This document shows, one piece after another, positions 14,636-22,952 of a DNA stretch of 33,703 bases (position 1 is its first letter; each line of letters starts with the position of its first letter). Position numbers and translations under genes: made by a program. Under the pieces are notes generated by a model, which worked only from the letters and a program-made list of their open reading frames with translations, ran no database searches and had not been told where the DNA came from. Source of the DNA: UBA6197 sp047638075 (GTDB lineage: Bacteria > Pseudomonadota > Alphaproteobacteria > Rhodobacterales > Rhodobacteraceae); the NCBI RefSeq assembly GCF_047638075.1, contig NZ_JBLJBV010000097.1, positions 1 through 33,703 of the forward strand. Direction: 5' to 3'.

Positions 14636-16318
14636 CTAGTTGCCCAAGATGGTTGGCAGCCGCAGGCCCCGTTCCCTGGCGCAATCCACGGCGATGTCAT
14701 AGCCCGCATCGGCATGGCGCCACACGCCCGAGGCCGGGTCGTTCCACAAGACCCGCTCTAGCCGTTTTGCCGCCGCATCGGTGCCGTCCGCCACGATCAC
14801 CACACCGGAATGCTGCGAAAAGCCCATGCCGACGCCGCCCCCGTGGTGAATGCTGACCCAGGTCGCGCCTGAGGCGGTATTGACCAGCGCATTCAGCAGC
14901 GGCCAGTCCGAAACCGCGTCCGAGCCATCTTTCATCGCCTCGGTTTCCCGGTTTGGCGACGCAACAGAGCCTGAATCCAGATGATCACGCCCGATCACGA
15001 TCGGGGCCTTCAGCTCTCCGTTCTTGACCATTTCGTTGAACATCAGCCCGGCGCGGTGCCGGTCGCCAAGGCCAATCCAGCAGATCCGCGCGGGCAGACC
15101 CTGAAACGCGATCCGGTCTTGCGCCATATCCAGCCAGTTGTGCAGATGGGTGTTTTCAGGAAACAGCTTTTTCATCGCCGCATCGGTCTTGTAGATATCT
15201 TCGGGGTCGCCAGAAAGCGCCACCCAACGGAACGGCCCGATGCCTTTGCAAAAGAGTGGGCGAATGTAGGCAGGCACAAAACCGGGGAAGGCAAAGGCGT
15301 TCTCAAGCCCTTCTTCCAGCGCCACCTGCCGGATGTTGTTGCCGTAATCCAGCGTCGGCACGCCCGCGTTCCAGAAATCGACCATCGCGGCGACATGCAC
15401 CTTCATGCTGGTGCGCGCGGCGGTTTCCACTGCTTTAGGGTCGCTTTCCTGCTTGGCGCGCCATTCGGCAACGGACCAGCCCTGCGGCAGATAGCCGTGC
15501 AGCGGGTCATGCGCCGAAGTTTGGTCGGTGACGATATCGGGGCGGGGCCCCCCGGCCTTCATCCGGGTCACCAGTTCGGCAAAGACATCGGCGGCGTTGC
15601 CCAAAAGGCCCACCGATTTTGCCTCGCCCTTGGCGGTCCAGTCGGCAATCAGTGCCAAGGCCTCGTCCAGCGTTTGTGCCTTGGCATCCACATAGCGGGT
15701 GCGCAGCCGAAAATCGATCCGGGTTTCGTCACACTCCACCGCCAGACAGCAGGCGCCGGCCATCACCGCCGCCAAAGGCTGCGCGCCGCCCATGCCGCCC
15801 AGCCCGCCGGTCAGAATCCATTTGCCCGTCAGATCGCCGCCAAAGTGCTGGCGCCCGGCCTCGGCAAAGGTTTCATAGGTGCCCTGCACGATGCCTTGGG
15901 TGCCGATATAGATCCAGGACCCGGCGGTCATCTGGCCGTACATCATCAGGCCCTTGCGGTCCAATTCGTTGAAGTGATCCCACGTTGCCCAATGCGGCAC
16001 GAGGTTCGAGTTGGCGATCAGCACACGCGGCGCGTCCGTATGCGTGCGCACCACGGCCACGGGGCGGCCCGATTGCACCACCAGCGTCTCATCGTCTTCC
16101 AGATCCTTCAGCGTGGCAACGATACGGTCAAAATCGCCCCAGCTGCGTGTAGCGCGGCCAATGCCACCATAAACCACCAATTCATGCGGGTTTTCGGCCA
16201 CATCGGGGTGCAGGTTGTTCATCAGCATCCGCATCGCGGCCTCGGTCTGCCAGCTTTTCGCGGTGATCTCGGGGCCGGTGGGGGGATAGATGTCGCGGGT
16301 ATTCTTGCGGTCCAGCAT
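14636..16318 (-). CDS. hutU: Urocanate hydratase
   Basis: This is the second step of histidine degradation: urocanate plus water gives 4-imidazolone-5-propionate, using tightly bound NAD. The protein is 560 residues, normal for the family. Features are the NAD-binding 'GGLGGMGGAQPLA' and the 'GLPARICWIGLGDR' region, whose C413 corresponds to the conserved active-region cysteine. Further conserved blocks are 'GSVASPNRETEAMKDGSDAVSDWPLLNAL' and 'SIHHGGGVGMGFSQHSG'. The ATG at 16318 has AGGAG 6 nt upstream. It is the last hut gene of the hutI-H-G-U run, starting 9 bp after the hutG stop. Confidence 0.98.
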   Translation of the reverse strand: MLDRKNTRDIYPPTGPEITAKSWQTEAAMRMLMNNLHPDVAENPHELVVYGGIGRATRSWGDFDRIVATLKDLEDDETLVVQSGRPVAVVRTHTDAPRVLIANSNLVPHWATWDHFNELDRKGLMMYGQMTAGSWIYIGTQGIVQGTYETFAEAGRQHFGGDLTGKWILTGGLGGMGGAQPLAAVMAGACCLAVECDETRIDFRLRTRYVDAKAQTLDEALALIADWTAKGEAKSVGLLGNAADVFAELVTRMKAGGPRPDIVTDQTSAHDPLHGYLPQGWSVAEWRAKQESDPKAVETAARTSMKVHVAAMVDFWNAGVPTLDYGNNIRQVALEEGLENAFAFPGFVPAYIRPLFCKGIGPFRWVALSGDPEDIYKTDAAMKKLFPENTHLHNWLDMAQDRIAFQGLPARICWIGLGDRHRAGLMFNEMVKNGELKAPIVIGRDHLDSGSVASPNRETEAMKDGSDAVSDWPLLNALVNTASGATWVSIHHGGGVGMGFSQHSGVVIVADGTDAAAKRLERVLWNDPASGVWRHADAGYDIAVDCARERGLRLPTILGN

Positions 16319-16327
16319 GTCAGGCTC

Positions 16328-17137
16328 CTATGCGTGGGAAAGCGCGCCCGAGCGGGCAAGGGTATCAAGCGAGGTCAGGATTTGCGCCAGCACCGCGCGC
16401 AGCGGTTTGGCGGTATCGGGGGAATAGGCCCAAGGTGCCGCCTCGGCGGTCAGATAGGCGCGTTGGGCCAGCTCCATCTGGATGGCGTGGACGCCCGTTT
16501 CGGGCTGGCCATAGTGGCGCGTGGTCCAGCCGCCCTTGAAACGGCCGTTCAGCACGGCGTCAAACCCCGAGGCGGCAAAGCAGGGCTGTGCCACCGCCTG
16601 CGTTACCGGGTCGGCGCAGGTTTTTCCCTCATTGGTGCCGATGGAAAAGACCGGCAAAAGACCGGGAAACAGGAACGGAATTTCCGACCGGATCGAGTGG
16701 CAATCATAAACGATGGCCACCCCGTGGCGGGCCTTTACCCGCGCCACCTCGGCGGCGATTGCCGCGTGATAGGGGGCGTGGAATTCAACGGTGCGCTGTG
16801 CGATTTCATCGGCGCCGGGTTCCTGCCCGTCCTGCCAGATCGGGAGGCCGTCAAAATCTGTGGTCGGGCACAGGCCGGTGGTATTCTGGCCGGGGTAAAG
16901 CGAGGCGCCGGCCGGGTCGCGGTTGGCGTCAATCACATAGCGGTGAAAGGTTGCCTGCACCGTCGTCGCGCCGGGCAAAAGCCCATCGTAAAGCTGCGCG
17001 ATATGCCAGTCCGTATCGGCAAGCGCGCGGCCCACCTCATTCAGCCTTGCGGTCAACGCCGGGGGCACAAATGTGCCACCATGGGGCATGCCCAAAATGA
17101 TGGGGCTGTCGCCCTGATGGGTGATAAAGGGAGTCAT
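16328..17137 (-). CDS. hutG: N-formylglutamate deformylase
   Basis: This is the final step of the five-step hut route: N-formylglutamate gives glutamate plus formate. The protein (269 residues) belongs to the N-formylglutamate amidohydrolase family. Conserved blocks are 'ILGMPHGGTFVPP' (metal-binding His), 'HRYVIDANRDP', 'FHAPYHAAI', 'VAIVYDCHSIRSEIPFLFPG' (D and H ligands) and 'QMELAQRAYL'. The start overlaps the hutH stop by 4 bp. Its presence together with hutF identifies the five-step pathway rather than the formimidoylglutamase (four-step) version. Confidence 0.95.
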   Translation of the reverse strand: MTPFITHQGDSPIILGMPHGGTFVPPALTARLNEVGRALADTDWHIAQLYDGLLPGATTVQATFHRYVIDANRDPAGASLYPGQNTTGLCPTTDFDGLPIWQDGQEPGADEIAQRTVEFHAPYHAAIAAEVARVKARHGVAIVYDCHSIRSEIPFLFPGLLPVFSIGTNEGKTCADPVTQAVAQPCFAASGFDAVLNGRFKGGWTTRHYGQPETGVHAIQMELAQRAYLTAEAAPWAYSPDTAKPLRAVLAQILTSLDTLARSGALSHA

Positions 17138-18672
17138 GCTGATAGCTCCGGTAGGGTCAGACCCGCCGCTTTTGCCAAGGCACCATCGGCAATCAGTGCT
17201 GCGGCGGCGGCAAGATCGGGGGCCATATAGCGGTCATCGCCCAATGTCGCCACATCTTGGCGCAGCCGCGTCACGACGGCTCGCAGCGGGGCAGAGGTTT
17301 GCAGTGGCGCGCGGAAATCAACGCCTTGGGCGGCACAGATAGCCTCGACCCCCAGAATGACATTCAGGTTTGCCACCAGCTTGCCCAGACGCACCGCGCC
17401 GTGGGCGGCCATGCTGACATGGTCTTCCTGATTGGCAGAGGTGGGTGTGCTGTCAGTCACGCAGGGCATGGCGATGTGCTTGTTTTCCGACATCAAGGCC
17501 GCCGTCGTGACCTCTGCGATCATCAGACCTGAATTCAGGCCCGGATTGGGGGTCAGGAACGGCGGCAGGTTGAACGACAGGACCGGATCGACCATCAACG
17601 CCACGCGGCGCTGCGCGATTGCGCCAATCTCGGCCAAGGCCAACGCGATCATATCGGCGGCAAAACCCACGGGTTCGGCATGAAAGTTGCCGCCCGACAC
17701 GATCAGCCCGGCCTTGGTCAGCACCAGCGGATTGTCGGTTGCGGCGTTCGCCTCAATCTCCAACGTGCGGGCGGCTTGGCGTAGCACGTCCATCGCGGCG
17801 CCGGTCACTTGCGGCTGACAGCGGATGCAATAGGGGTCCTGAACGCGGGCGTCGCCCTCCACATGGCTTTCGCGGATCTCGGACCCGTCCAGAAGCGCAC
17901 GCATGAAACCTGCCGCCTCAATCTGGCCGGCATGGCCGCGCAGGCTGTGAATTTCGGGCTGCAAAGGCGCGGTCGACCCCATGATCGCATCCGTCGACAG
18001 CGCCGAGGTGACCAGCGCCGATTGCGCCGCATTCCAGCCGTCAAACAGCCCTGCAAGCGCGAAGGCGGTAGAAAACTGGGTGCCGTTGATGAACGCCAGC
18101 CCCTCTTTCGGGCCCAGCGGAATGGGCGCCAGGCCAGCGGCGGACAGCGCCTTGGCGCCCGGCATCACGCGGCCCTGATATTCGGCCATGCCCTCACCGA
18201 TCAGCACGGCGGTCATATGCGACAGCGGCGCCAGATCGCCCGACGCCCCGACCGAGCCTTGCGCCGGAATAACCGGGGTGACGCCTTTTGCCAGCATCGC
18301 CTCGATCAGTTCGACAAATTCCCACCGCGCACCCGATGCGCCGCGCCCAAAGCTGAGCAGCTTCAGCACCATCACCAACCGCGCATGGCGGCGCGAAATC
18401 GGCTCGCCCACGCCGCAGCAATGCGACAGGATCAGGTTGCGTTGCAGCGTGGCGGTATCAGCCGGCGCAATGCGCATGGAGGCCAGTTTGCCAAAGCCGG
18501 TATTGACCCCGTAAACCGGCACATCACCCGCCGCGGCGGCCGCAATTGCCTTGGCCGCGTTCAGGATGCCGGGCTTGGCCGCGCGGTCCAGTGTGACGGC
18601 CAGTTCTTCGCGATAGACGCGGGCCAGTTGGGCCAGCGTGGTCTGGCCGGGGGTCAGGACAAGAGCACTCAA
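17134..18672 (-). CDS. hutH: Histidine ammonia-lyase (TTG start)
   Basis: This is the first step: L-histidine gives trans-urocanate and ammonia. The protein is 512 residues. The autocatalytic MIO prosthetic group forms from A143-S144-G145 in 'GSVGASGDLAPLSH'. Other family blocks are 'VYGVNTGFGKLAS' (catalytic Tyr), 'GPKEGLAFINGTQFSTAFAL' and 'QDPYCIRCQPQVTGA'. The start codon is TTG at 18670-18672, supported by a strong GGAGG 6 nt upstream. It overlaps the hutI stop (TTGA). The weak start codon behind a strong ribosome site may balance translation within the operon. Confidence 0.98.
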   Translation of the reverse strand: MSALVLTPGQTTLAQLARVYREELAVTLDRAAKPGILNAAKAIAAAAAGDVPVYGVNTGFGKLASMRIAPADTATLQRNLILSHCCGVGEPISRRHARLVMVLKLLSFGRGASGARWEFVELIEAMLAKGVTPVIPAQGSVGASGDLAPLSHMTAVLIGEGMAEYQGRVMPGAKALSAAGLAPIPLGPKEGLAFINGTQFSTAFALAGLFDGWNAAQSALVTSALSTDAIMGSTAPLQPEIHSLRGHAGQIEAAGFMRALLDGSEIRESHVEGDARVQDPYCIRCQPQVTGAAMDVLRQAARTLEIEANAATDNPLVLTKAGLIVSGGNFHAEPVGFAADMIALALAEIGAIAQRRVALMVDPVLSFNLPPFLTPNPGLNSGLMIAEVTTAALMSENKHIAMPCVTDSTPTSANQEDHVSMAAHGAVRLGKLVANLNVILGVEAICAAQGVDFRAPLQTSAPLRAVVTRLRQDVATLGDDRYMAPDLAAAAALIADGALAKAAGLTLPELSA

Positions 18673-19880
18673 AGCGCGCCTCCGATGATGCGTTGATGAA
18701 GGGGGTTAAAGCCGATGCGATAGGCCAGCTCGGCCGGGTGGTCGCAGGCCCAAACGGCCAGATCGGCGGCTTGCCCCGGGGCCAGGGTGCCGCGATCCGT
18801 CAGGCCAAGCGCGCGGGCGGCGTGGATGGTAGCACCCGCCAGCGCCTCGGCCGGGGTCATGCGAAAGAGGGTGCAGGCCATGTTCATCGCCAGCAACAGC
18901 GATGACATCGGGGATGATCCGGGGTTCATGTCGGTCGCCACGGCCATCGCCACACCATGCTGGCGCAACAGATCAATCGGCGGCATCTGTGTTTCACGCA
19001 GGGTGTAAAACGCCCCCGGCAGGATCACCGCAACGGTGCCCGCCGCCGCCATCGCCTTTACCCCCGCCTCATCCAGGTATTCCAGATGATCGGCTGACAT
19101 CGCGCCATAGCGTGCCGCCAGTGCCGCGCCGCCAAGATTGGACAGCTGTTCGGCATGTAGCTTGATCGGCAGGTCCAGCTCTTTCGCGACGACAAAGATC
19201 CGCTCCATCTGCGCCGGGCTAAAGGCGATGCCTTCGCAAAACCCGTCCACCGCGTCGACCAGCCCCTGTGCATGCGCAACCCGCAGGGTGGGGATGCACA
19301 CTTCGTCAACATAGGCGTCAGCGCGGCCCTTGTATTCGGGCGGTATGGCGTGCGCGGCCAGATAGCTGGTGCGCACCAGAACCGGGCGCTTTGTGCCGAT
19401 CGCACGGGCCGCGCGCAGCATCCGCAGCTCTGTATCGGCCTCCAGCCCGTAGCCGGACTTGATTTCAATGACCGAAACACCCTCAGCGATCATCGCATCC
19501 ACAAACGGAAGGGCCGCCGCCACCAGCGCCTCTTGCGAGGCTTTTCTGGTCGCCGTCACGGTTGAGATGATGCCACCTCCGGCGCGAGCGACCTCTTCGT
19601 AGGTCGCCCCTTGCAGGCGCATCTCAAATTCCGCGGCACGGTTGCCGCCGTGGACGACATGGGTGTGGCAATCTATCAGCGCGGGCGTAATCAGCCGCCC
19701 GCCCATATCATGCACCATATATGCGCCATATTGCGCGGGCAGGTCGGATTGCGCGCCGACCCAGGCGATCCGACCCGATTCCAGCACCAGGGCGGCATCG
19801 TCGATCAGGCTATAGGCCTCTTTTTCGCCAAGCATTGTCGCGGCCCGGCATGCTGTCAAAACCACAGAGGTCTGTTGCAC
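18669..19880 (-). CDS. hutI: Imidazolonepropionase (GTG start)
   Basis: This is the third step: 4-imidazolone-5-propionate is hydrolysed to N-formimidoyl-L-glutamate. It is an amidohydrolase-superfamily zinc/iron enzyme of 403 residues. The metal motif H72-x-H74 lies in 'LIDCHTHVVHGGNR', and 'YEEVARAGGGIISTV' follows. Other conserved blocks are 'IEIKSGYGLE', 'HAEQLSNLGGAALAARYGAMSADHLEY' and 'VATDMNPGSSP' (metal-ligand Asp). The start is GTG at 19880 with GGAG 8 nt upstream; the nearby ATG at 19885-19887 is in another frame. It is the first gene of the minus-strand hut operon, divergent from hutF. Confidence 0.97.
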   Translation of the reverse strand: MQQTSVVLTACRAATMLGEKEAYSLIDDAALVLESGRIAWVGAQSDLPAQYGAYMVHDMGGRLITPALIDCHTHVVHGGNRAAEFEMRLQGATYEEVARAGGGIISTVTATRKASQEALVAAALPFVDAMIAEGVSVIEIKSGYGLEADTELRMLRAARAIGTKRPVLVRTSYLAAHAIPPEYKGRADAYVDEVCIPTLRVAHAQGLVDAVDGFCEGIAFSPAQMERIFVVAKELDLPIKLHAEQLSNLGGAALAARYGAMSADHLEYLDEAGVKAMAAAGTVAVILPGAFYTLRETQMPPIDLLRQHGVAMAVATDMNPGSSPMSSLLLAMNMACTLFRMTPAEALAGATIHAARALGLTDRGTLAPGQAADLAVWACDHPAELAYRIGFNPLHQRIIGGAL

Positions 19881-19901
19881 GTTTCATGCTCCACAAAGCT
19901 A

Positions 19902-19931
19902 TTGCTGAGTCGATGTGTATTTAAGTATAAG
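19902..19931 (+). promoter_or_regulatory. Candidate hutF promoter
   Basis: TTGCTG (19902-19907) and TATAAG (19926-19931) are spaced by 18 bp in the AT-rich 81-bp hutI-hutF gap. The HutC-like site starts 4 bp after the -10 element, where a repressor would cover the start of transcription. The divergent hutI promoter must lie in the same gap, but I cannot place it confidently. Confidence 0.4.
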
Positions 19932-19934
19932 CAT

Positions 19935-19948
19935 TATGTCTACACATA
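19935..19948. promoter_or_regulatory. HutC-type operator (TGTNTANACA)
   Basis: TATGTCTACACATA contains the TGTNTANACA core recognised by HutC-family GntR repressors, which respond to urocanate. The 7-bp arm TACACAT (19941-19947) is also mirrored by ATGTGTA at 19913-19919, which could be a second half-site. Its position between divergent hutI and hutF supports joint control. No hutC gene is present in the window. Confidence 0.6.
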
Positions 19949-19961
19949 AGGAGTCGCGATC

Positions 19962-21320
19962 GTGATTTTTGCCGAACATGCGTTGTTGCCCGGTGGATGG
20001 GCGCAAAAGGTCAGGATCAGTGCCGCCGACGGGCATATAACCGCGGTGACGCAGGGGGCTGCCGCCCAGCCGGGTGACACGATTGTGTCGGCCCTGCTGC
20101 CCGCGCTTTCCAACCTGCACAGCCACAGCTTTCAGCGCGCCATGGCCGGGATGACCGAACACCGCATCGCCGGGCGCGATAGTTTCTGGACCTGGCGCGA
20201 TCTGATGTACCGGTTCCTTGACCGCCTTACGCCCGAACAGATGGAAGCCATCGCCGCGCTGGTGTTCATGGAAATGCAAGAGGCGGGCTATGCAGCGGTG
20301 GGCGAGTTTCACTATGTTCACCACCAGCCGGGCGGCGCGCCCTACGCCAGTATTGATGAGCTGTCGCAGCGTATCTTTGCCGCCGCCGGCCTGACCGGCA
20401 TCGGGTTGACGCATCTGCCGGTGCTTTACAGCTATGGCGGCGCGGGCGAACAGCCCTTGGTGGCGGGCCAGTTACGGTTTGGCAATTCGGTTGACGGGTT
20501 TGCAAAACTGCTTGAGGCGGTGCGCGCAAGCGCCGCCACCCTGCCCCCCGATACCCGCGTCGGCATCGCCCCCCATTCGCTGCGCGCCACAAACCCCGCC
20601 GATCTTGCCCGCGCGCTGCCCCTTGCCGCCGGTGGGCCCATTCATATCCATGTGGCGGAACAGCCGAAGGAAGTGGCCGATATTTCCGCGTGGCTGGGCG
20701 CGCGCCCGGTGGAATGGCTGCTTGCCAACACACCCATCGGTGCTGATTGGTGCGCAATCCATGCCACCCACATGACCCCCGCTGAAACCGAGGCGCTGGC
20801 AAAAACCGGCGCCGTGGCCGGGCTTTGCCCGATCACCGAGGCCAATCTGGGCGACGGGCCATTCAACGGGCCGGGCTGGCTTGCCGCAGGTGGGGCGTTC
20901 GGTATCGGGTCAGACAGCAATGTGCGCATTTCCCTGACCGAAGAGCTGCGCACGCTGGAATACAGCCAGCGCCTGCGCGACATCGCGCGCAATGTGATGG
21001 TTGAAAAAGAGGGGTCCGTGGGGCAAGCGATTTATGTTGGCGCGGCAAAAGGCGGGGCGCAGGCGCTGGGGCGCAAGGCGGGTGAAATCGCGGTGGGCAA
21101 CCTGGCCGATCTGACGGCGATTGACCTGTCGCATCAGACGCTATGCGCGCTGCGCCCTGATCAGATCCTTGACGGGCTGGCCTTTGCCGCCCCTGACACG
21201 GTCGTGACCGATCTTTGGTCAGCGGGGCGCCATCAGGTGCGGGCCGGGCGGCACGTTCACCGCGACCAGATCATCAGCGGCTGGCGCAAGGCGGTCAGTG
21301 GGCTTCTGGCCTCGATCTAA
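19962..21320 (+). CDS. hutF: Formimidoylglutamate deiminase (GTG start)
   Basis: This is the fourth step of the five-step route: N-formimidoylglutamate gives N-formylglutamate and ammonia, and the product feeds HutG. It is an amidohydrolase-superfamily metalloenzyme of 452 residues. The metal motif H53-x-H55 lies in 'SNLHSHSFQRAMAG'. Conserved blocks are 'DSFWTWRDLMYRF', 'GYAAVGEFHYVHH', 'HIHVAEQ', 'IHATHM' and 'GIGSDSNVRISLTEELR' (catalytic Asp). The GTG start has AAGGAG 8 nt upstream. It is transcribed away from hutIHGU and ends 6 bp before the convergent hutD stop. Confidence 0.95.
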   Translation: MIFAEHALLPGGWAQKVRISAADGHITAVTQGAAAQPGDTIVSALLPALSNLHSHSFQRAMAGMTEHRIAGRDSFWTWRDLMYRFLDRLTPEQMEAIAALVFMEMQEAGYAAVGEFHYVHHQPGGAPYASIDELSQRIFAAAGLTGIGLTHLPVLYSYGGAGEQPLVAGQLRFGNSVDGFAKLLEAVRASAATLPPDTRVGIAPHSLRATNPADLARALPLAAGGPIHIHVAEQPKEVADISAWLGARPVEWLLANTPIGADWCAIHATHMTPAETEALAKTGAVAGLCPITEANLGDGPFNGPGWLAAGGAFGIGSDSNVRISLTEELRTLEYSQRLRDIARNVMVEKEGSVGQAIYVGAAKGGAQALGRKAGEIAVGNLADLTAIDLSHQTLCALRPDQILDGLAFAAPDTVVTDLWSAGRHQVRAGRHVHRDQIISGWRKAVSGLLASI

Positions 21321-21326
21321 GCGGGC

Positions 21327-21875
21327 TCAGACCAGATCCAAGAGGCGTATCAACACACCCCTGGCCCCATCGGCCAGGGTAATTTCGCCCACACCCCCCG
21401 TGTCTGCCAGCGCAAAGGCCATGGCCGGCAGTGGGGTCTTGTCAACACTCACCTCCCCGGCAAGGCACAAAAACCCCGCCCACCCCGGCCCGATAGACAT
21501 CTGGCACGGGCCGTCCAGAACCACCACCTCGGCACGCAAAAGACGCGCGTCATAGATCAGGTTCAGGTCCTTGATCGGCCCGTCGACCATGCGGCTGTCA
21601 ATCGGCAATTCGCCCGAAAAGGCGACCGGTTTGCAGGGGCGCGCCTGCAAAATGCCCTCTGGCGTATGCAGATCAATGCCGTTGCCCTCGATCACCGTCA
21701 AAATCCGCGACATTCCGTCATACCGCGAAAATGGCCCGTCGGTCGCCACCTCGGCAATGCTTAGCCGCCAGCGCCAGCCCTGCGCCGTTTCGGCCTTGGC
21801 AATCTCATGCGTGATGCCGCCTCCGTTTTTCCAGGGGCTGGTCACATAGGTGTCGGGCGTCAAAATCTGAAACAT
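21327..21875 (-). CDS. hutD: HutD family protein
   Basis: This is a cupin-like HutD protein of 182 residues, found with hut genes. Work in Pseudomonas suggests it limits hut expression or protects against pathway overload, but no enzymatic role is proven. The family start 'FQILTPDTYVTSPWKNGGGITHEIA' (W-K-N-G-G-G-x-T) and 'WRWRLSIAEVATDGPFSRYDGMSRILTVIEGNGI' are clear. I chose the ATG at 21875 because AAAGGA lies 7 nt upstream. An in-frame ATG at 21893 would add MAKEPA and lacks a good ribosome site. It is convergent with hutF and in the same direction as hutIHGU, but separated from them by hutF. Confidence 0.9.
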   Translation of the reverse strand: MFQILTPDTYVTSPWKNGGGITHEIAKAETAQGWRWRLSIAEVATDGPFSRYDGMSRILTVIEGNGIDLHTPEGILQARPCKPVAFSGELPIDSRMVDGPIKDLNLIYDARLLRAEVVVLDGPCQMSIGPGWAGFLCLAGEVSVDKTPLPAMAFALADTGGVGEITLADGARGVLIRLLDLV

Positions 21876-22073
21876 CGCGGGTTCCTTTGCCATGTGTAGC
21901 CCAAATCATCGCGATCCCGGAAAACTGCAAGGGGGATGCCAGGGGAAATGATCACTGATCCTACCCGTTCAGGGCCTATAGCGCCGAAATTGACGCCGCA
22001 TCACGATGACCCGCCCCCTTTTATTTTTCTTTTCATGCACGATATGCCAGCAAGGATGAAAAGGAATTGATGA

Positions 22074-22841
22074 ATGTATAACAAGGCGGATTTTGAACTG
22101 AGCGGGCAGGTTGCCGTCATTACCGGCGCGGGGGCAGGTATTGGCCGCGCGATTGCCGAAACCTTTGCCGCCGCTGGCGCTGCCGTCATGGTCAGCGACC
22201 GTGATCTGGCGGCTGCCACCACTGTTGCAACCGCAATCGGCGCGCAGGGCGGCAAGGCTGCGGCAATGGCCTGTGACGTTACGAAAGAAGAGGATCTGGC
22301 CGGCCTGATCGGGCAAACGGTGCAGCGTTTCGGTGGGCTGAACATTTTGGTCAGCAACGCCGGCGGGGGCGGGCCAAAGCCCTTTGACATGCCGATGGCC
22401 GATTTTCGCCGCGCCTATGATCTGAACGTGTTTTCATTGTTCCGGCTGGCCCAGATTGCCGCGCCCGAAATGGAAAAGGTGGGCGGTGGCGCGATGCTGG
22501 CGATCACCTCGATGGCGGGCGAGAACAAGAATAAGCGCATGGCCTCTTACGGATCGTCCAAGGCGGCCACCAACCACCTGATCCGCAACATCGCCTTTGA
22601 CCTTGGCCCGATGGGCATTCGCGTCAACGGTATCGCCCCCGGCGCCACCCGCACAGATGCGCTGAAATCCGTGCTGAATGACGAAATTGAAAAGAAGATG
22701 CTGACCAATACGCCGATCAACTGCCTTGGCGAGCCGCAAGACATGGCCAACGCCGCGCTGTTTCTTTGCGCCCCTGCGGCAAGCTGGATCAGCGGGCAGA
22801 TCCTGACCGTCTCGGGCGGGGGTGTTCAGGAACTGGATTAG
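22074..22841 (+). CDS. hdhA: SDR oxidoreductase, 7-alpha-hydroxysteroid dehydrogenase (HdhA)-like
   Basis: This is an NAD(P)-dependent short-chain dehydrogenase of 255 residues. The cofactor motif TGAGAGIG lies at residues 17-24. The catalytic residues S146, Y159 and K163 sit in 'ITSMAGENKNKRMASYGSSKAA', the same numbering as E. coli HdhA. Long blocks, recalled from memory, match E. coli HdhA almost exactly: 'NAGGGGPKPFDMPMADFRRA', 'APEMEK', 'RVNGIAPGA', 'ANAALFLC' and the C-terminal 'SGQILTVSGGGVQELD'. In E. coli the enzyme oxidises the 7-alpha-hydroxyl of bile acids. The physiological substrate here is unknown. AAGGA lies 8 nt before the ATG. No other steroid gene is nearby. Confidence 0.85.
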   Translation: MYNKADFELSGQVAVITGAGAGIGRAIAETFAAAGAAVMVSDRDLAAATTVATAIGAQGGKAAAMACDVTKEEDLAGLIGQTVQRFGGLNILVSNAGGGGPKPFDMPMADFRRAYDLNVFSLFRLAQIAAPEMEKVGGGAMLAITSMAGENKNKRMASYGSSKAATNHLIRNIAFDLGPMGIRVNGIAPGATRTDALKSVLNDEIEKKMLTNTPINCLGEPQDMANAALFLCAPAASWISGQILTVSGGGVQELD

Positions 22842-22952
22842 GCTACATTTGCTGCCAGTTCCGGTTTGGGCTGTGTTATTCGGCCTTCGGGGGGGTGACC
22901 TGACCCATGGTGCGAATGGGCGCCCCAATGGCCATAGCCCTTGAAAGGGGTA

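Noticed and set aside
14449..14715. N-terminal extension of the FAD dehydrogenase reading frame
   Set aside because: It would overlap hutU by about 80 bp and encodes a Cys/Arg/Pro-rich stretch unlike the family. The ATG pair at 14445-14448 is the sensible start.
14981..17230. Very long open frame (749 codons) on the plus strand, antisense to hutU and hutG
   Set aside because: It lies opposite two certain hut genes, has no recognisable domain and is rich in Arg/His/Gly/Gln as expected from the antisense of GC-rich coding DNA.
17809..18696. 295-codon plus-strand open frame opposite hutH
   Set aside because: It is a shadow of hutH with no motif, and no ribosome site that would outweigh the certain gene.
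22914..22930. GGGCGCCC-centred palindromic stretch between hdhA and aidB as a terminator
   Set aside because: There is essentially no loop, the flanks do not pair well and there is no T-run; it is a GC-rich restriction-site-like palindrome.
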